Below, one piece after another: positions 1 to 7,379 of a stretch of 64,000 nucleotides of DNA. This DNA comes from Cribrihabitans marinus (GTDB lineage: Bacteria > Pseudomonadota > Alphaproteobacteria > Rhodobacterales > Rhodobacteraceae). A program made the position numbers and the translations under genes. The notes under the pieces are model-generated. The model saw only the letters and a list, made by a program, of their open reading frames with translations. It did no database searches and was not told the origin of the DNA. How positions within the stretch are numbered: the first letter of the stretch is position 1; every line of letters starts with the position of its first letter. The stretch spans positions 62,001 to 126,000 of the forward strand of contig NZ_FNYD01000011.1 of assembly GCF_900109035.1 (NCBI RefSeq), read 5' to 3'.

Positions 1-189
1 GCGGTGGCGGATCGGCCCGAATCGCGGCGCGTATTGCATGTCCAGCCGCACGGCCTCGGCCAGGTTGCCGCGAACCCGCACGTCGAACAGGTTGCCGTCG
101 ACCGCGACCCGCGTGGCGGGTGCAGATCCGAAATAGGGGCTGGCCGTGGAACAGGCCGCCAACCAGAGCAGGGGTACCCATCGAAACAT
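1..189 (-). CDS. Small lipoprotein, 3' end cut by window edge
   Basis: The frame starts with ATG at 189 and stays open to base 1, giving 63 residues before the window ends. The N terminus MFRWVPLLWLAAC is a short lipoprotein signal: a positive residue, a hydrophobic core and the lipobox L-A-A-C with the lipidated cysteine at residue 13. The mature part begins STASPYFGSAPATRV. This predicts an outer- or inner-membrane-anchored periplasmic protein. I do not recognise the family from the fragment. The gene is transcribed away from the neighbouring regulator gene, with 118 bp between the two starts. Confidence 0.6.
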   Translation of the reverse strand, partial: MFRWVPLLWLAACSTASPYFGSAPATRVAVDGNLFDVRVRGNLAEAVRLDMQYAPRFGPIRHR

Positions 190-307
190 CACGCCCCCAA
201 CCCTCGCGCGGATCGGTTAAGAAAGCCTTGCCTCAGACCGCTGCCACGGCTTGCAGCCGCCGGGGCTGCGTGGTCATATGATTTGACCAAAACCCCGCGA
301 GAGACCC

Positions 308-1090
308 ATGCCCTTCCGTCCCGTGCAGTCCGAGAAGCTCTCAGCCGCCGTGGTGAAACAGATCCAGATGCTGATCCTGCGCGGCATCCTGCGCCCCGGC
401 GAGCGCCTGCCGGCCGAGCGCGAATTGTCCGAGCGCCTGGGCGTGTCTCGCCCCAGCCTGCGCGACGCCGTGGCCGAGTTGCAGGAGCAGGGTTTGCTGA
501 CCTCGCGCGCGGGGTCGGGGATCTATGTGGCCGAAGTGTTGGGCTCGGCCTTCTCGCCCGCGCTGATCCGGCTGTTCTCGGTGCATGACGAGGCGGTGTT
601 CGACTATATCGCCTTCCGCCGCGACCTCGAAGGGCTGGCGGCGGCGCGGGCCGCGCGGCTGGGGTCGGATGGTGATCTGGCGGTGATCGCAACGATCTTC
701 GAGCGGATGCAGGCCGCGCAGCCCGGCCGCGATGCCGAGGCCGAGGCGCAACTGGACGCGCAGTTCCACATGGCGATCATCGAGGCCAGCCACAATGTCG
801 TCATGCTGCACATGATGCGGTCGATGTTCGACCTGCTGCGGCAGGGAGTCTTCTACAACCGGCAGGTCATGTTTGCCCAACCGGCGCGGCGGCAGGCCTT
901 GCTGGACCAGCACCGCGCCATAAACGATGCGCTGCAGGCCCGCGACGCTGAGGCGGCGCGGGCGGCGGTCGAGACGCATCTCGATTTCGTCGGCGCGGCG
1001 CTGGCCGACCAGCGGCGGTCGGAGCGCAACGAGGATATCGCACAGCAGCGGCTGGAGCAGGAAACCGGCCGCTGCAGTCAGACCTCGTAA
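308..1090 (+). CDS. GntR-family transcriptional regulator, FadR/FCD type (PdhR/LldR-like)
   Basis: 260 aa. Residues 8-75 form a GntR winged helix (LPAERELSERLGVSRPSLRDA is the recognition region) and residues 95-230 an all-helical FCD effector domain. The FCD metal/ligand residues D150, H154, H202 and H224 are all present, so it probably senses a small carboxylic acid through a bound metal ion. Proteins of this type repress genes for lactate, glycolate, pyruvate or uronate use. No target operon is adjacent: the next gene is convergent and the two 3' ends overlap by 13 bp. The start at 308 places the helix-turn-helix at the usual distance from the N terminus. The ligand cannot be named from sequence. 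Confidence 0.85.
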   Translation: MPFRPVQSEKLSAAVVKQIQMLILRGILRPGERLPAERELSERLGVSRPSLRDAVAELQEQGLLTSRAGSGIYVAEVLGSAFSPALIRLFSVHDEAVFDYIAFRRDLEGLAAARAARLGSDGDLAVIATIFERMQAAQPGRDAEAEAQLDAQFHMAIIEASHNVVMLHMMRSMFDLLRQGVFYNRQVMFAQPARRQALLDQHRAINDALQARDAEAARAAVETHLDFVGAALADQRRSERNEDIAQQRLEQETGRCSQTS

Positions 1091-2091
1091 TAGCTGCGAT
1101 ACCACTCGACGAATTCAGCCAACCCGGCGCGCAGGTCGGTTTGCGGGCGAAACCCCGTCAGCCGGTGCAGAAGCTCGGAATCCGCCCAGGTTGCCGGCAC
1201 GTCGCCCTTCTGCATCTCCATGAAGTTGCAGACCGCCTTGCGGCCCAGCGCCTCTTCCAGCGCGGCGATGAACTCCATCAGGCCGATCTTGCGCGACGTG
1301 CCGATATTGACCACGCGGTAGGGGGCCACCGGCGACAGGCTGTCGCCCTCAGGGATGTCCTCGGGCCCGCCCGGCCGCACTGGCACGGCGTCCACCAGCA
1401 GCCGGATCCCGCGCACCAGGTCCCCGACATAGGTGAAGTCGCGGAACATCTGCCCGTTGTTGTAGACGTCGATCGGCCGCCCGGCCAGGATCGCCTCGGT
1501 GAACTTGAAATAGGCCAGGTCAGGCCGCCCCCAGGCACCGTAGACGGTGAAGAACCGGAACATCGTCGTCGGAATGTCCCACAGATGCGCATAGGAATGG
1601 GCCAGCGCCTCGCCGGCCATCTTGGTGGCAGCGTAGATGCTCAGCGGTGTCGCGGTGCGGTCGGTCTCGGTGAACGGCATCCGCTTGTTCGCGCCATAGA
1701 CCGAGCTGGAGGACGAGATCAGCAGGTGACGCACGCGCAGACGCCGCGCCGCCTCGATCACGTTGAATGTCCCGGTCACGTTGCTGTCGAGATATGAGCG
1801 CGGTGCCTCGAGGCTGTAGCGCACGCCGGCCTGGGCGGCCAGGTGAACGATCACGTCCGGGGCGAAAGCGTCCACCGCAGCGTCGAACCCGGCGCGATCC
1901 TCCAGCATGACCTCGCTTGCGCCGAAGCGCGGATGCGCCCGAAGCAGGGCATGACGGCGCTGTTTAAGCGACACGTCATAGTAGGGCGTCATCCCGTCCA
2001 ACCCGTGCACGTCGAAACCTTCGTCCAGCAACAGACGGCAGAGGTGGAAGCCGATGAAACCGGCGCTGCCGGTGACGAGGATGCGTGTCAT
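1078..2091 (-). CDS. NAD-dependent sugar-nucleotide epimerase (UDP-glucuronate 4-epimerase type)
   Basis: 337 aa from the ATG at 2091; an upstream in-frame start at 2130 would add 13 unlikely residues. It is an extended short-chain dehydrogenase: NAD motif GSAGFIG at residues 8-14, the SSSSSVYG strand near 127-133, and catalytic Y153/K157 in YAATK. Length and the N-terminal TGSAGFIGFHL pattern fit UDP-glucuronate/UDP-glucose 4-epimerases that make precursors for capsule or exopolysaccharide. No glycosyltransferases are adjacent, so its end product is unknown. It overlaps the convergent GntR gene by 13 bp at the 3' end. Confidence 0.82.
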   Translation of the reverse strand: MTRILVTGSAGFIGFHLCRLLLDEGFDVHGLDGMTPYYDVSLKQRRHALLRAHPRFGASEVMLEDRAGFDAAVDAFAPDVIVHLAAQAGVRYSLEAPRSYLDSNVTGTFNVIEAARRLRVRHLLISSSSSVYGANKRMPFTETDRTATPLSIYAATKMAGEALAHSYAHLWDIPTTMFRFFTVYGAWGRPDLAYFKFTEAILAGRPIDVYNNGQMFRDFTYVGDLVRGIRLLVDAVPVRPGGPEDIPEGDSLSPVAPYRVVNIGTSRKIGLMEFIAALEEALGRKAVCNFMEMQKGDVPATWADSELLHRLTGFRPQTDLRAGLAEFVEWYRSYYEV

Positions 2092-2187
2092 GTGGGGCCG
2101 TTGGATCTGGATCGGGCGTCGGGCAAGCACCTATCGCCATTCGGCGCGGGACGCCACCGGGCAAAATCGCCGGCCGGGGACGGCACG

Positions 2188-2216
2188 AAAAAACCGGCGC
2201 GTCTGGCGCGCCGGTT
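2188..2216 (-). terminator. Rho-independent terminator of the ATP synthase F0 operon
   Basis: Read on the minus strand, a perfect 10-bp stem (arms at 2207-2216 and 2192-2201, loop 2202-2206) is followed directly by a run of six T (plus-strand A run 2188-2193). It lies about 30 bp past the atpF stop codon and ends the F0 operon. Confidence 0.9.
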
Positions 2217-2244
2217 CGTCGGAGGCTGTCCGATATCTCGCAGC

Positions 2245-2805
2245 TCAGTGCAGCTTGGCATCCACGTCGGCAATGGCCGCGTCGATCAGCTTGTTGGCAT
2301 CGGCCGCGCTCATCTGCTTGGCGATCACGTCGCCCGCGGCAGCCACTGCGATTGCAACCGCCTTGTCGCGGACTTCCTTCACCGCGGCGGACTGCGCCGA
2401 GGCGATCTGGTCCTCGGCCGCGGCCATTCGGCGTTCGATCGACACTTCCAGGTCCTTCTTGGCCTGTTCCGCCGACAGCGCCGCATCCTCTCGCGCGGCC
2501 TTGACGATCGCGTCGGCCTGCGACTGGACCTCGGACTGCTTGCGCTCGAACGAAGCCAGCAGCGTCTGCGCCTCTTCGCGCAGGGCTCGGGCCTCGTCCA
2601 GTTCCGACTGGATACCCGAGGCACGCTTGTCCAGCATACCGCCGATCAGTGTCGGCACCTTGAAATAGACCAGTACGCCGATGAAGACGAGGAAGGCGAT
2701 CAGGACGATGAAGTCGGTGTTGCCCAGCGAAAAGAACGCGCCACCGGCGGCCAGCGCGGGGCTGGCGGCGCCGGCGGACAGGACAAGGGCGAGGAAGTTG
2801 CGCAT
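2245..2805 (-). CDS. atpF: F0F1 ATP synthase subunit b
   Basis: 186 aa, peripheral stator stalk of the ATP synthase in the inner membrane. An N-terminal hydrophobic stretch that looks like a signal peptide (MRNFLALVLSAGAASPALAA) precedes the membrane anchor near residues 30-48 (IVLIAFLVFIGVLVYF). The remainder is a long charged, alanine-rich coiled coil that reaches the F1 head. It is the last gene of the F0 operon, 5 bp after the b' gene. Having two different b-type subunits is normal in alphaproteobacteria and phototrophs. The F1 genes are not in this window, as is usual for this family, where F0 and F1 are separate operons. Confidence 0.93.
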   Translation of the reverse strand: MRNFLALVLSAGAASPALAAGGAFFSLGNTDFIVLIAFLVFIGVLVYFKVPTLIGGMLDKRASGIQSELDEARALREEAQTLLASFERKQSEVQSQADAIVKAAREDAALSAEQAKKDLEVSIERRMAAAEDQIASAQSAAVKEVRDKAVAIAVAAAGDVIAKQMSAADANKLIDAAIADVDAKLH

Positions 2806-2810
2806 GTCGC

Positions 2811-3356
2811 TTATCCTTTCATCCGCGAATCGACCGCGGCGGTCACGGCGTCGGCATCGGCCTTGCCGCCCAGCGCGGTGACGATGTCGCCGGTCGTGTC
2901 CTTGGCCACGGCCTCGATGCTTTCCAGCGCACCGGCACGGATCTCGGCGATGGCCTTCTCCGACTCGGCGGACTTGGCGGCAATCTCGGCATCGGCCTTG
3001 GCGATGGCATCGTCCAGCCCGGCCTGTATCTCGGCGCGGGTTTCGGCGGCGATGCGCTGCGCCTCGGCGCGGGCATCGGCCAACGCCTTGTCATAGGCTT
3101 TCTCGGCCTCGGCCGCACGGGCCTTGAGATCCTCGGCGGCGGCTATGTCGTTGGTGATCGTGCCCTGGCGCTCGGCCAGGATGGCGCCGATGCGGGGCAG
3201 GGCCACGCGGGACAGCACCAGGAAGATCACGACCAGCGTGACAACGAGCCAGAAGATCTGGTTCGGGAACCATTCGAAGCACAGCTGCGGCATGCCGATG
3301 GCGCTGCCACCCGCATCGACGCAGGAGCCGACGGCTGCTGTGGTATCTGTCGCCAT
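2811..3356 (-). CDS. atpG: F0F1 ATP synthase subunit b'
   Basis: 181 aa. This is the second, b'-type stator subunit: the segment [16 protein letters not shown] followed by the membrane helix near residues 33-50 is characteristic of b' rather than b. The C-terminal two thirds is an A/E/K-rich coiled coil that would pair with subunit b. It sits between atpE and atpF. An 86-bp gap with a strong hairpin separates it from atpE, unlike the tight spacing elsewhere in the operon. The gene is called atpF', atpX or atpG in different annotations. Confidence 0.92.
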   Translation of the reverse strand: MATDTTAAVGSCVDAGGSAIGMPQLCFEWFPNQIFWLVVTLVVIFLVLSRVALPRIGAILAERQGTITNDIAAAEDLKARAAEAEKAYDKALADARAEAQRIAAETRAEIQAGLDDAIAKADAEIAAKSAESEKAIAEIRAGALESIEAVAKDTTGDIVTALGGKADADAVTAAVDSRMKG

Positions 3357-3385
3357 TTTGTCCTCCGTCGGAACGTTATCTTATC

Positions 3386-3420
3386 CACGGGCAGGCCGCT
3401 ATGGCCGCGGCCCGCCCGTG
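3386..3420 (-). other. Strong intercistronic hairpin between atpE and the b' gene
   Basis: Outer arms 3386-3392/3414-3420 (7 bp) stack on inner arms 3394-3399/3407-3412 (6 bp), with one mismatched pair between them and a 7-nt loop. There is no T run, so it is not a simple terminator. Its place directly after atpE suggests a barrier to 3' exonucleases or partial attenuation that raises c-subunit expression over the single-copy b' and b subunits. Confidence 0.6.
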
Positions 3421-3442
3421 CGTAAGGATCAGGTTCCGCGGA

Positions 3443-3667
3443 TCAGACGGCGAACATCAGCAGCAGCGAGACGAGGAATGCGAAGATCCCCAACGCTTCC
3501 GCGAACGCGATACCGATGAACAGGGTTGCGGTCTGGCCGGCGGCGGCCGACGGGTTGCGCAGGGCGCCGGACAGGAAGTTGCCGGCCACGTTGCCCACCC
3601 CGATTGCGGCTGCGCCGGAACCGATTGCTGCCAGGCCTGCGCCGATATGTGCGAGATCGCCTTCCAT
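3443..3667 (-). CDS. atpE: F0F1 ATP synthase subunit c
   Basis: 74 aa, the proton-carrying ring subunit. Two membrane hairpin helices flank the polar loop RNP (residues 37-39), and the proton-binding carboxylate is E57 in IAFAEALG. The absence of the extra polar residues of Na+ types points to a proton machine. An AAGGAGAA-type ribosome site lies just upstream. It follows atpB by 67 bp and precedes a strong hairpin, in keeping with the need for many c subunits per complex. Confidence 0.96.
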   Translation of the reverse strand: MEGDLAHIGAGLAAIGSGAAAIGVGNVAGNFLSGALRNPSAAAGQTATLFIGIAFAEALGIFAFLVSLLLMFAV

Positions 3668-3734
3668 GATGAGTTCTCCTTACGATTGGAAGTTTCGATG
3701 TTGGGATGATGCGGAACGGCGGGGTTCCCCGCCG

Positions 3735-4505
3735 TCAGTGTGAGGGATGAAGCGCGTCCTTGAGGTAGACGCAGGTCAGAATGGTGAAGACATAGGCCTG
3801 GATGAAGGACACCAGCACCTCGAGCCCGAACATGGCGGTGATCGCCAGGACCGAGACCGGCGAGATCACGGCCACCGCGGCGAAGCCCGCAAACACCTTG
3901 ATCACGGCGTGGCCGGCCATGAGGTTTCCGGCAAGACGGATGGAATGGCTGACCGGGCGAACGAAATACGAGATCAGCTCGATCACGGCCAGGATCGGGC
4001 GCAGCGCCAGCGGCGCGCTCGACACCCAGAACAGGCCCAGGAACGCCGTTCCGTTCTTGACGAAGCCCAGAATCGTCACCGTCAGGAAGACCGCCAACGC
4101 CAGGACCACCGTCACCGCGAAATGCGAGGTGGTCGTGAAGGCGGTCGGGATCAGGCCCAGGAAGTTCGCGCTGACGATGAACATGAACAGCGTCATGATA
4201 TAGGGGAAATACTTCAGCCCTTCCTTGCCGCAGATGTCCTCGACCATCTTGTAGATGAAGCCATAGGCCAGCTCGGCGATCGACTGGCTGCGGCCCGGCA
4301 CGATAGCGCGTTTGGAGGTGCCCAGCACCAGCAGGGCAACCACCGCCAGCACCGCCAGCGCCAGCCAAAGAGTGACATTCGTCAGGGTGTACCAGGCGAT
4401 CGTGTCACCGCCGAACAGCGGCTTGACGATGAACTGGTCCATCGGGTGGAAAACCAGGCCACCCTTTTCCGCGCCATCTGCCGCAGTCTCCGCTTGCCCT
4501 GCCAC
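3735..4505 (-). CDS. atpB: F0F1 ATP synthase subunit a
   Basis: 256 aa integral membrane protein that forms the two proton half-channels next to the c ring. The essential arginine is R190 in the conserved segment [16 protein letters not shown]. Several hydrophobic helices are evident (about 45-62, 101-118, 130-148, 165-182 and the C terminus). It follows atpI by 3 bp. Length and order fit the F0 operon of Rhodobacteraceae. Confidence 0.96.
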   Translation of the reverse strand: MAGQAETAADGAEKGGLVFHPMDQFIVKPLFGGDTIAWYTLTNVTLWLALAVLAVVALLVLGTSKRAIVPGRSQSIAELAYGFIYKMVEDICGKEGLKYFPYIMTLFMFIVSANFLGLIPTAFTTTSHFAVTVVLALAVFLTVTILGFVKNGTAFLGLFWVSSAPLALRPILAVIELISYFVRPVSHSIRLAGNLMAGHAVIKVFAGFAAVAVISPVSVLAITAMFGLEVLVSFIQAYVFTILTCVYLKDALHPSH

Positions 4506-4508
4506 GTT

Positions 4509-4841
4509 CTAGTCCCTCTCGTCTCTCTCGGCCGCGTCATCAGCCATCTTCTTCGCCTGGACCTCCTTGGCGCTGCGCAGCATCACGTTGATGCCCGCCG
4601 CGAAGCCCAGCAATGTGAACAGCACCAGGAAGATCGGGATCGTCCCGAACAGGCTGTCCAGCCCGTACCCGATGCCGAAGCCGATCGCGATGCCGGCCGT
4701 CATCTCGATGACCATCCGCCAGGCCAACTCGCCCTGCGAATAGTGCTTGTCCGCGCGTTCGGCCGGGGCCTGCGTCTTTTTCGCCGCTGCGATCCGTGCC
4801 TCAAGCTGCGACAGGCGCTGCTTTTGGTCGTCTTCGGACAC
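4509..4841 (-). CDS. atpI: ATP synthase assembly protein AtpI
   Basis: 110 aa from a GTG at 4841 (MSEDDQKQRLSQLEARI). The start was chosen because GGGGA lies six bases upstream; a second GTG at 4856 lacks such a site. The N-terminal third is a charged helix and two membrane helices follow (about 58-78 and 84-103, with glycine-rich GIAIGFGIGYGLDSLFG). AtpI helps assemble the c ring and may aid cation transport. First gene of the F0 operon, 3 bp ahead of atpB, with a good sigma-70 promoter just upstream. Confidence 0.85.
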   Translation of the reverse strand: MSEDDQKQRLSQLEARIAAAKKTQAPAERADKHYSQGELAWRMVIEMTAGIAIGFGIGYGLDSLFGTIPIFLVLFTLLGFAAGINVMLRSAKEVQAKKMADDAAERDERD

Positions 4842-4870
4842 CGGTTTTCCCCGCACGTTTGCTGAGCAAG

Positions 4871-4899
4871 GTGCTATGCGCGCAGCGGCACGGAGTCAA
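4871..4899 (-). promoter_or_regulatory. Probable sigma-70 promoter of the F0 ATP synthase operon
   Basis: On the minus strand TTGACT (4899-4894), a 17-bp spacer and TAGCAC (4876-4871). The transcript would start near 4864, about 23 nt ahead of the GTG start of atpI, leaving room for the GGGGA ribosome site. Confidence 0.55.
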
Positions 4900-5010
4900 C
4901 GGCCCTGTTTGTCGCGGCAGAGTGCCGGTAATGATTTGATTATGCTTGATTTTCTCTGGACAGTTTCGGCCTGCGCCCGTCTGCCGCGAGCCCCTCCGGA
5001 CCGCAACCGG

Positions 5011-5040
5011 ACCATTCAGTATATTCAACCGAATGGTTGA
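5011..5040 (+). promoter_or_regulatory. Palindromic operator over the ArsR start codon
   Basis: TCAACC (5025-5030), GAAT, GGTTGA (5035-5040) is a perfect inverted repeat whose spacer and right arm contain the ATG at 5033. A second overlapping pair, ACCATTC (5011-5017) and GAATGGT (5031-5037), is also perfect. This arrangement fits autorepression by the ArsR protein encoded here. Confidence 0.55.
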
Positions 5041-5413
5041 CGATGCTTTGCGCCTGTGGTTCTGCCATCTCATGTCCGACCGGCTCGATAGCGTCTTTGC
5101 GGCCCTCGCCGACCCGACGCGGCGCGCGATCCTCGCGATGCTGCTCGAGGATGACATGGCCGTGACCGACGTGGCCGAGCCGTTCGAGATGTCGCTGGCG
5201 GCGATCTCGAAACATCTGGGCATCCTCAGTCGCGCCGGGCTGATCCAGCAGGAGAAGCGCGGCCGGGTCAAGTGGTGCAAGCTCGACCCCGACGCGCTGC
5301 GCGAGGCCAGCGTCTGGATGCAGGGCTTCGGCCAGTTCGAGGCGGTGAACCTGGACGCGTTCGAGCGGTTCCTGGCCAGCGAACTGCCCGACGACCCACC
5401 GCCGCACGGGTGA
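5033..5413 (+). CDS. ArsR/SmtB-family winged-helix repressor
   Basis: 126 aa from the ATG at 5033, or 113 aa from ATG 5072 (MSDRLDSVF). The core reads LADPTRRAILAMLLE then a helix-turn-helix with SLAAISKHLGILSRAGLI and the wing KRGRVKWCKLD. No paired cysteines typical of metal sensors are seen, so it belongs to the non-metal ArsR group often paired with SRPBCC/AHSA1 genes; no such partner is adjacent. I prefer the 5033 start because the palindrome over it resembles the arrangement in relatives, but neither start has a clear ribosome site. The downstream XRE gene is convergent, 9 bp away. Confidence 0.8.
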   Translation: MVDDALRLWFCHLMSDRLDSVFAALADPTRRAILAMLLEDDMAVTDVAEPFEMSLAAISKHLGILSRAGLIQQEKRGRVKWCKLDPDALREASVWMQGFGQFEAVNLDAFERFLASELPDDPPPHG

Positions 5414-5422
5414 AGCGGCGCT

Positions 5423-5989
5423 TCAGGCCGATTTGACGATCAGGAACACCCGGGCCGGTCCGTCCTCGGCGAGGATCGCATGCACGATGTCGGCGGCATA
5501 GCGTGCGGTGTCTCCGGGGCCAAGCCGTTCGCGCGCCGTGCCGGCCTCGACCGTCACCGTGCCTTCCAGCACGGTCAGCTGTTCGAGTGATCCGCGCGCA
5601 TGCGGCTGGCTGCGCAGCGCGCCTCGGCGGGCAAAGGTGATGTCGTAAACCTCGTGCCCACCGGCCTCTTCGGGCGGCGACAGGATGCGGATGCGGCAGC
5701 CCTGCCCCATGTTGTCGATGCTGGGCACGTCATCGCGGCGCAACAGCTCGATCCGGTCGGTGCCGTCGCCATCTTCCAAAAGCCCGGCGAAATCGACCTG
5801 CAGCGCGCGGGTCAGGTTCCACAGGGTCGCGATGGTCGGGCTGCTCTCGCCGCGCTCGATCTGGCTGACCATCGAGCGCGAGACGCCGCTGAGATTGGCG
5901 ACGGCCTCCAGCGACAGGCCCTGGGCCCGGCGGGCATCCTTGAGCCGCGCGGGCAGGCGCGTCAAGATATCGTCCGTGTCTTCCGTCAT
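5423..5989 (-). CDS. XRE-family regulator with C-terminal cupin domain
   Basis: 188 aa from ATG 5989. Residues about 12-66 are a lambda-repressor-like helix-turn-helix (GLSLEAVANLSGVSRSMVSQIERGESSPT). Residues about 110-185 form a cupin_2 barrel with HARGSLEQLTVLEGTVTVEAG and a closing GPGDTARYAADIVHAI segment. Regulators of this build (PuuR/SutR-like) commonly control amine, sulfur or amino-acid genes, and the cupin is the ligand sensor. It is divergent from the thiolase gene with 145 bp between starts; whether it controls the thiolase is unknown. Confidence 0.85.
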   Translation of the reverse strand: MTEDTDDILTRLPARLKDARRAQGLSLEAVANLSGVSRSMVSQIERGESSPTIATLWNLTRALQVDFAGLLEDGDGTDRIELLRRDDVPSIDNMGQGCRIRILSPPEEAGGHEVYDITFARRGALRSQPHARGSLEQLTVLEGTVTVEAGTARERLGPGDTARYAADIVHAILAEDGPARVFLIVKSA

Positions 5990-6134
5990 GACGGAATTCC
6001 TGCGCCCACCGGCGGCATTTGTCAATTCCCCCGTGGCCGAATGACGGCCGGGGCGGATCTTTCGGTGACGACACGTCTCAGGCGACAAACCACGCTGCAG
6101 GTGCATACTGCGCAAAACCTAAAGGAGGAGCACC

Positions 6135-7310
6135 ATGACCGACATCGTGATTCTGGACGGCGCCCGGACCGCCATCGGAACATTCGGGGGGGCGCTGGCC
6201 TCGACCGCGCCCATCGACCTGGCCACCGTCGCGACCGAAGCCGCGCTGGCGCGGTCCGGCGTCGAGGGCGGCCAGATCGGGCATGTGGTCTTTGGCCATG
6301 TCATCAACACCGAGCCGCGCGACATGTATCTCAGCCGGGTCGCCGCGATGCAGGCCGGCATTCCCGAAGGCGTGCCGGCGATGAACGTGAACCGGCTCTG
6401 CGGATCCGGCGCGCAGGCGATCGTCTCGGCGGTCCAGGCACTGTCGATGGGCGACGCCGACTTCGCCCTGGCCGGTGGCGCCGAGAGCATGTCGCGCAGC
6501 CCCTATATCGTGCCCTCGACCCGTTGGGGCCAGAAGATGGGCGATATCAGCGCGCTCGACATGATGCTGGGGGCGCTGAACTGCCCGTTCGGCACCGGCC
6601 ATATGGGCGTCACCGCCGAGAACGTGGCCGACGAACACCAGATCAGCCGCAAGGACATGGACAGCTTCGCCCTGACCAGCCAGCAGCGCACCGCGGCGGC
6701 GATCGAGGCCGGCCATTTCGACAGCCAGATCGCACCGGTGCAGGTCAAGGTCCGGCGGGACACTGTGGATTTCAAGACCGACGAACATCCCAAGGCGACC
6801 ACCGCCGAGGCGCTGGCCGGTCTGCGCCCGGTGTTCAAAAAGGACGGCCGCGTGACGGCGGGCAATGCCAGCGGGATCAATGACGGCGCGGCCGCCCTGG
6901 TCCTGGCCAGTGCCGACGCCGCCGAGAAGGCCGGCCTGAAGCCGCGCGCCCGCGTGCTGGGCTATGCCCATGCCGGTGTGCGGCCCGAGGTGATGGGCAT
7001 AGGGCCGGTGCCCGCGGTGCGCAACCTGCTGGAGCGCACCGGGCTGTCAGCCGGGGATTTCGACGTGATCGAGTCGAACGAGGCCTTTGCCGCCCAGGCA
7101 CTGGCGGTCAACAAGGAGCTGGGGCTGGATGCCGCGCGGGTAAACCCCAATGGTGGCGCCATTGCGCTGGGCCACCCGGTCGGGGCGACCGGCGCCATCA
7201 TCACCATCAAGGCGCTTTACGAGCTGGAACGGATCGGCGGGCGCAAGGCGCTGATCACCATGTGCATCGGCGGCGGCCAGGGCATCGCGATCGCCATCGA
7301 ACGACTCTGA
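6135..7310 (+). CDS. Acetyl-CoA acetyltransferase / beta-ketothiolase
   Basis: 391 aa thiolase that condenses two acetyl-CoA or cleaves 3-ketoacyl-CoA. All catalytic residues are present: C89 in [11 protein letters not shown]347 in [11 protein letters not shown] and C377 in MCIGGGQG. The start has a perfect AAAGGAGGAG ribosome site seven bases upstream. The sequence resembles BktB-type enzymes of broad chain length, used in beta-oxidation, amino-acid breakdown and polyhydroxyalkanoate synthesis. It stands alone: a 23-bp hairpin and repeat element follow, then a convergent gene. Which pathway it serves cannot be told from context. Confidence 0.9.
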   Translation: MTDIVILDGARTAIGTFGGALASTAPIDLATVATEAALARSGVEGGQIGHVVFGHVINTEPRDMYLSRVAAMQAGIPEGVPAMNVNRLCGSGAQAIVSAVQALSMGDADFALAGGAESMSRSPYIVPSTRWGQKMGDISALDMMLGALNCPFGTGHMGVTAENVADEHQISRKDMDSFALTSQQRTAAAIEAGHFDSQIAPVQVKVRRDTVDFKTDEHPKATTAEALAGLRPVFKKDGRVTAGNASGINDGAAALVLASADAAEKAGLKPRARVLGYAHAGVRPEVMGIGPVPAVRNLLERTGLSAGDFDVIESNEAFAAQALAVNKELGLDAARVNPNGGAIALGHPVGATGAIITIKALYELERIGGRKALITMCIGGGQGIAIAIERL

Positions 7311-7319
7311 CCGGCACCG

Positions 7320-7375
7320 CTGGGGGGCTGTCTGCCCCCCAGACCCCCCGAAGGTATTTTCAGCGAGAGGAAATG
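7320..7375 (+). repeat. Intergenic repeat copy 1: perfect hairpin plus TATTTT box
   Basis: A perfect 9-bp GC hairpin (arms 7320-7328 and 7334-7342, 5-nt loop) is followed by CCCCCCGAAGGTATTTTCAG and the purine tract AGAGGAAA. It lies between the convergent thiolase and ubiB 3' ends and may terminate both transcripts. Member of the dispersed family described in the findings. Confidence 0.65.
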
Positions 7376-7379
7376 CCGA

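Noticed and set aside
4-588. A 194-residue plus-strand frame over the first 600 bases
   Set aside because: It crosses the lipoprotein signal on the other strand and the start of the GntR gene in another frame; Arg/Pro/Ala-rich with no family.
3381-3389. TTATCCACG resembling a DnaA box (a second copy at 21497-21505)
   Set aside because: Two single boxes 18 kb apart, neither near an AT-rich unwinding region. This is what chance would give.
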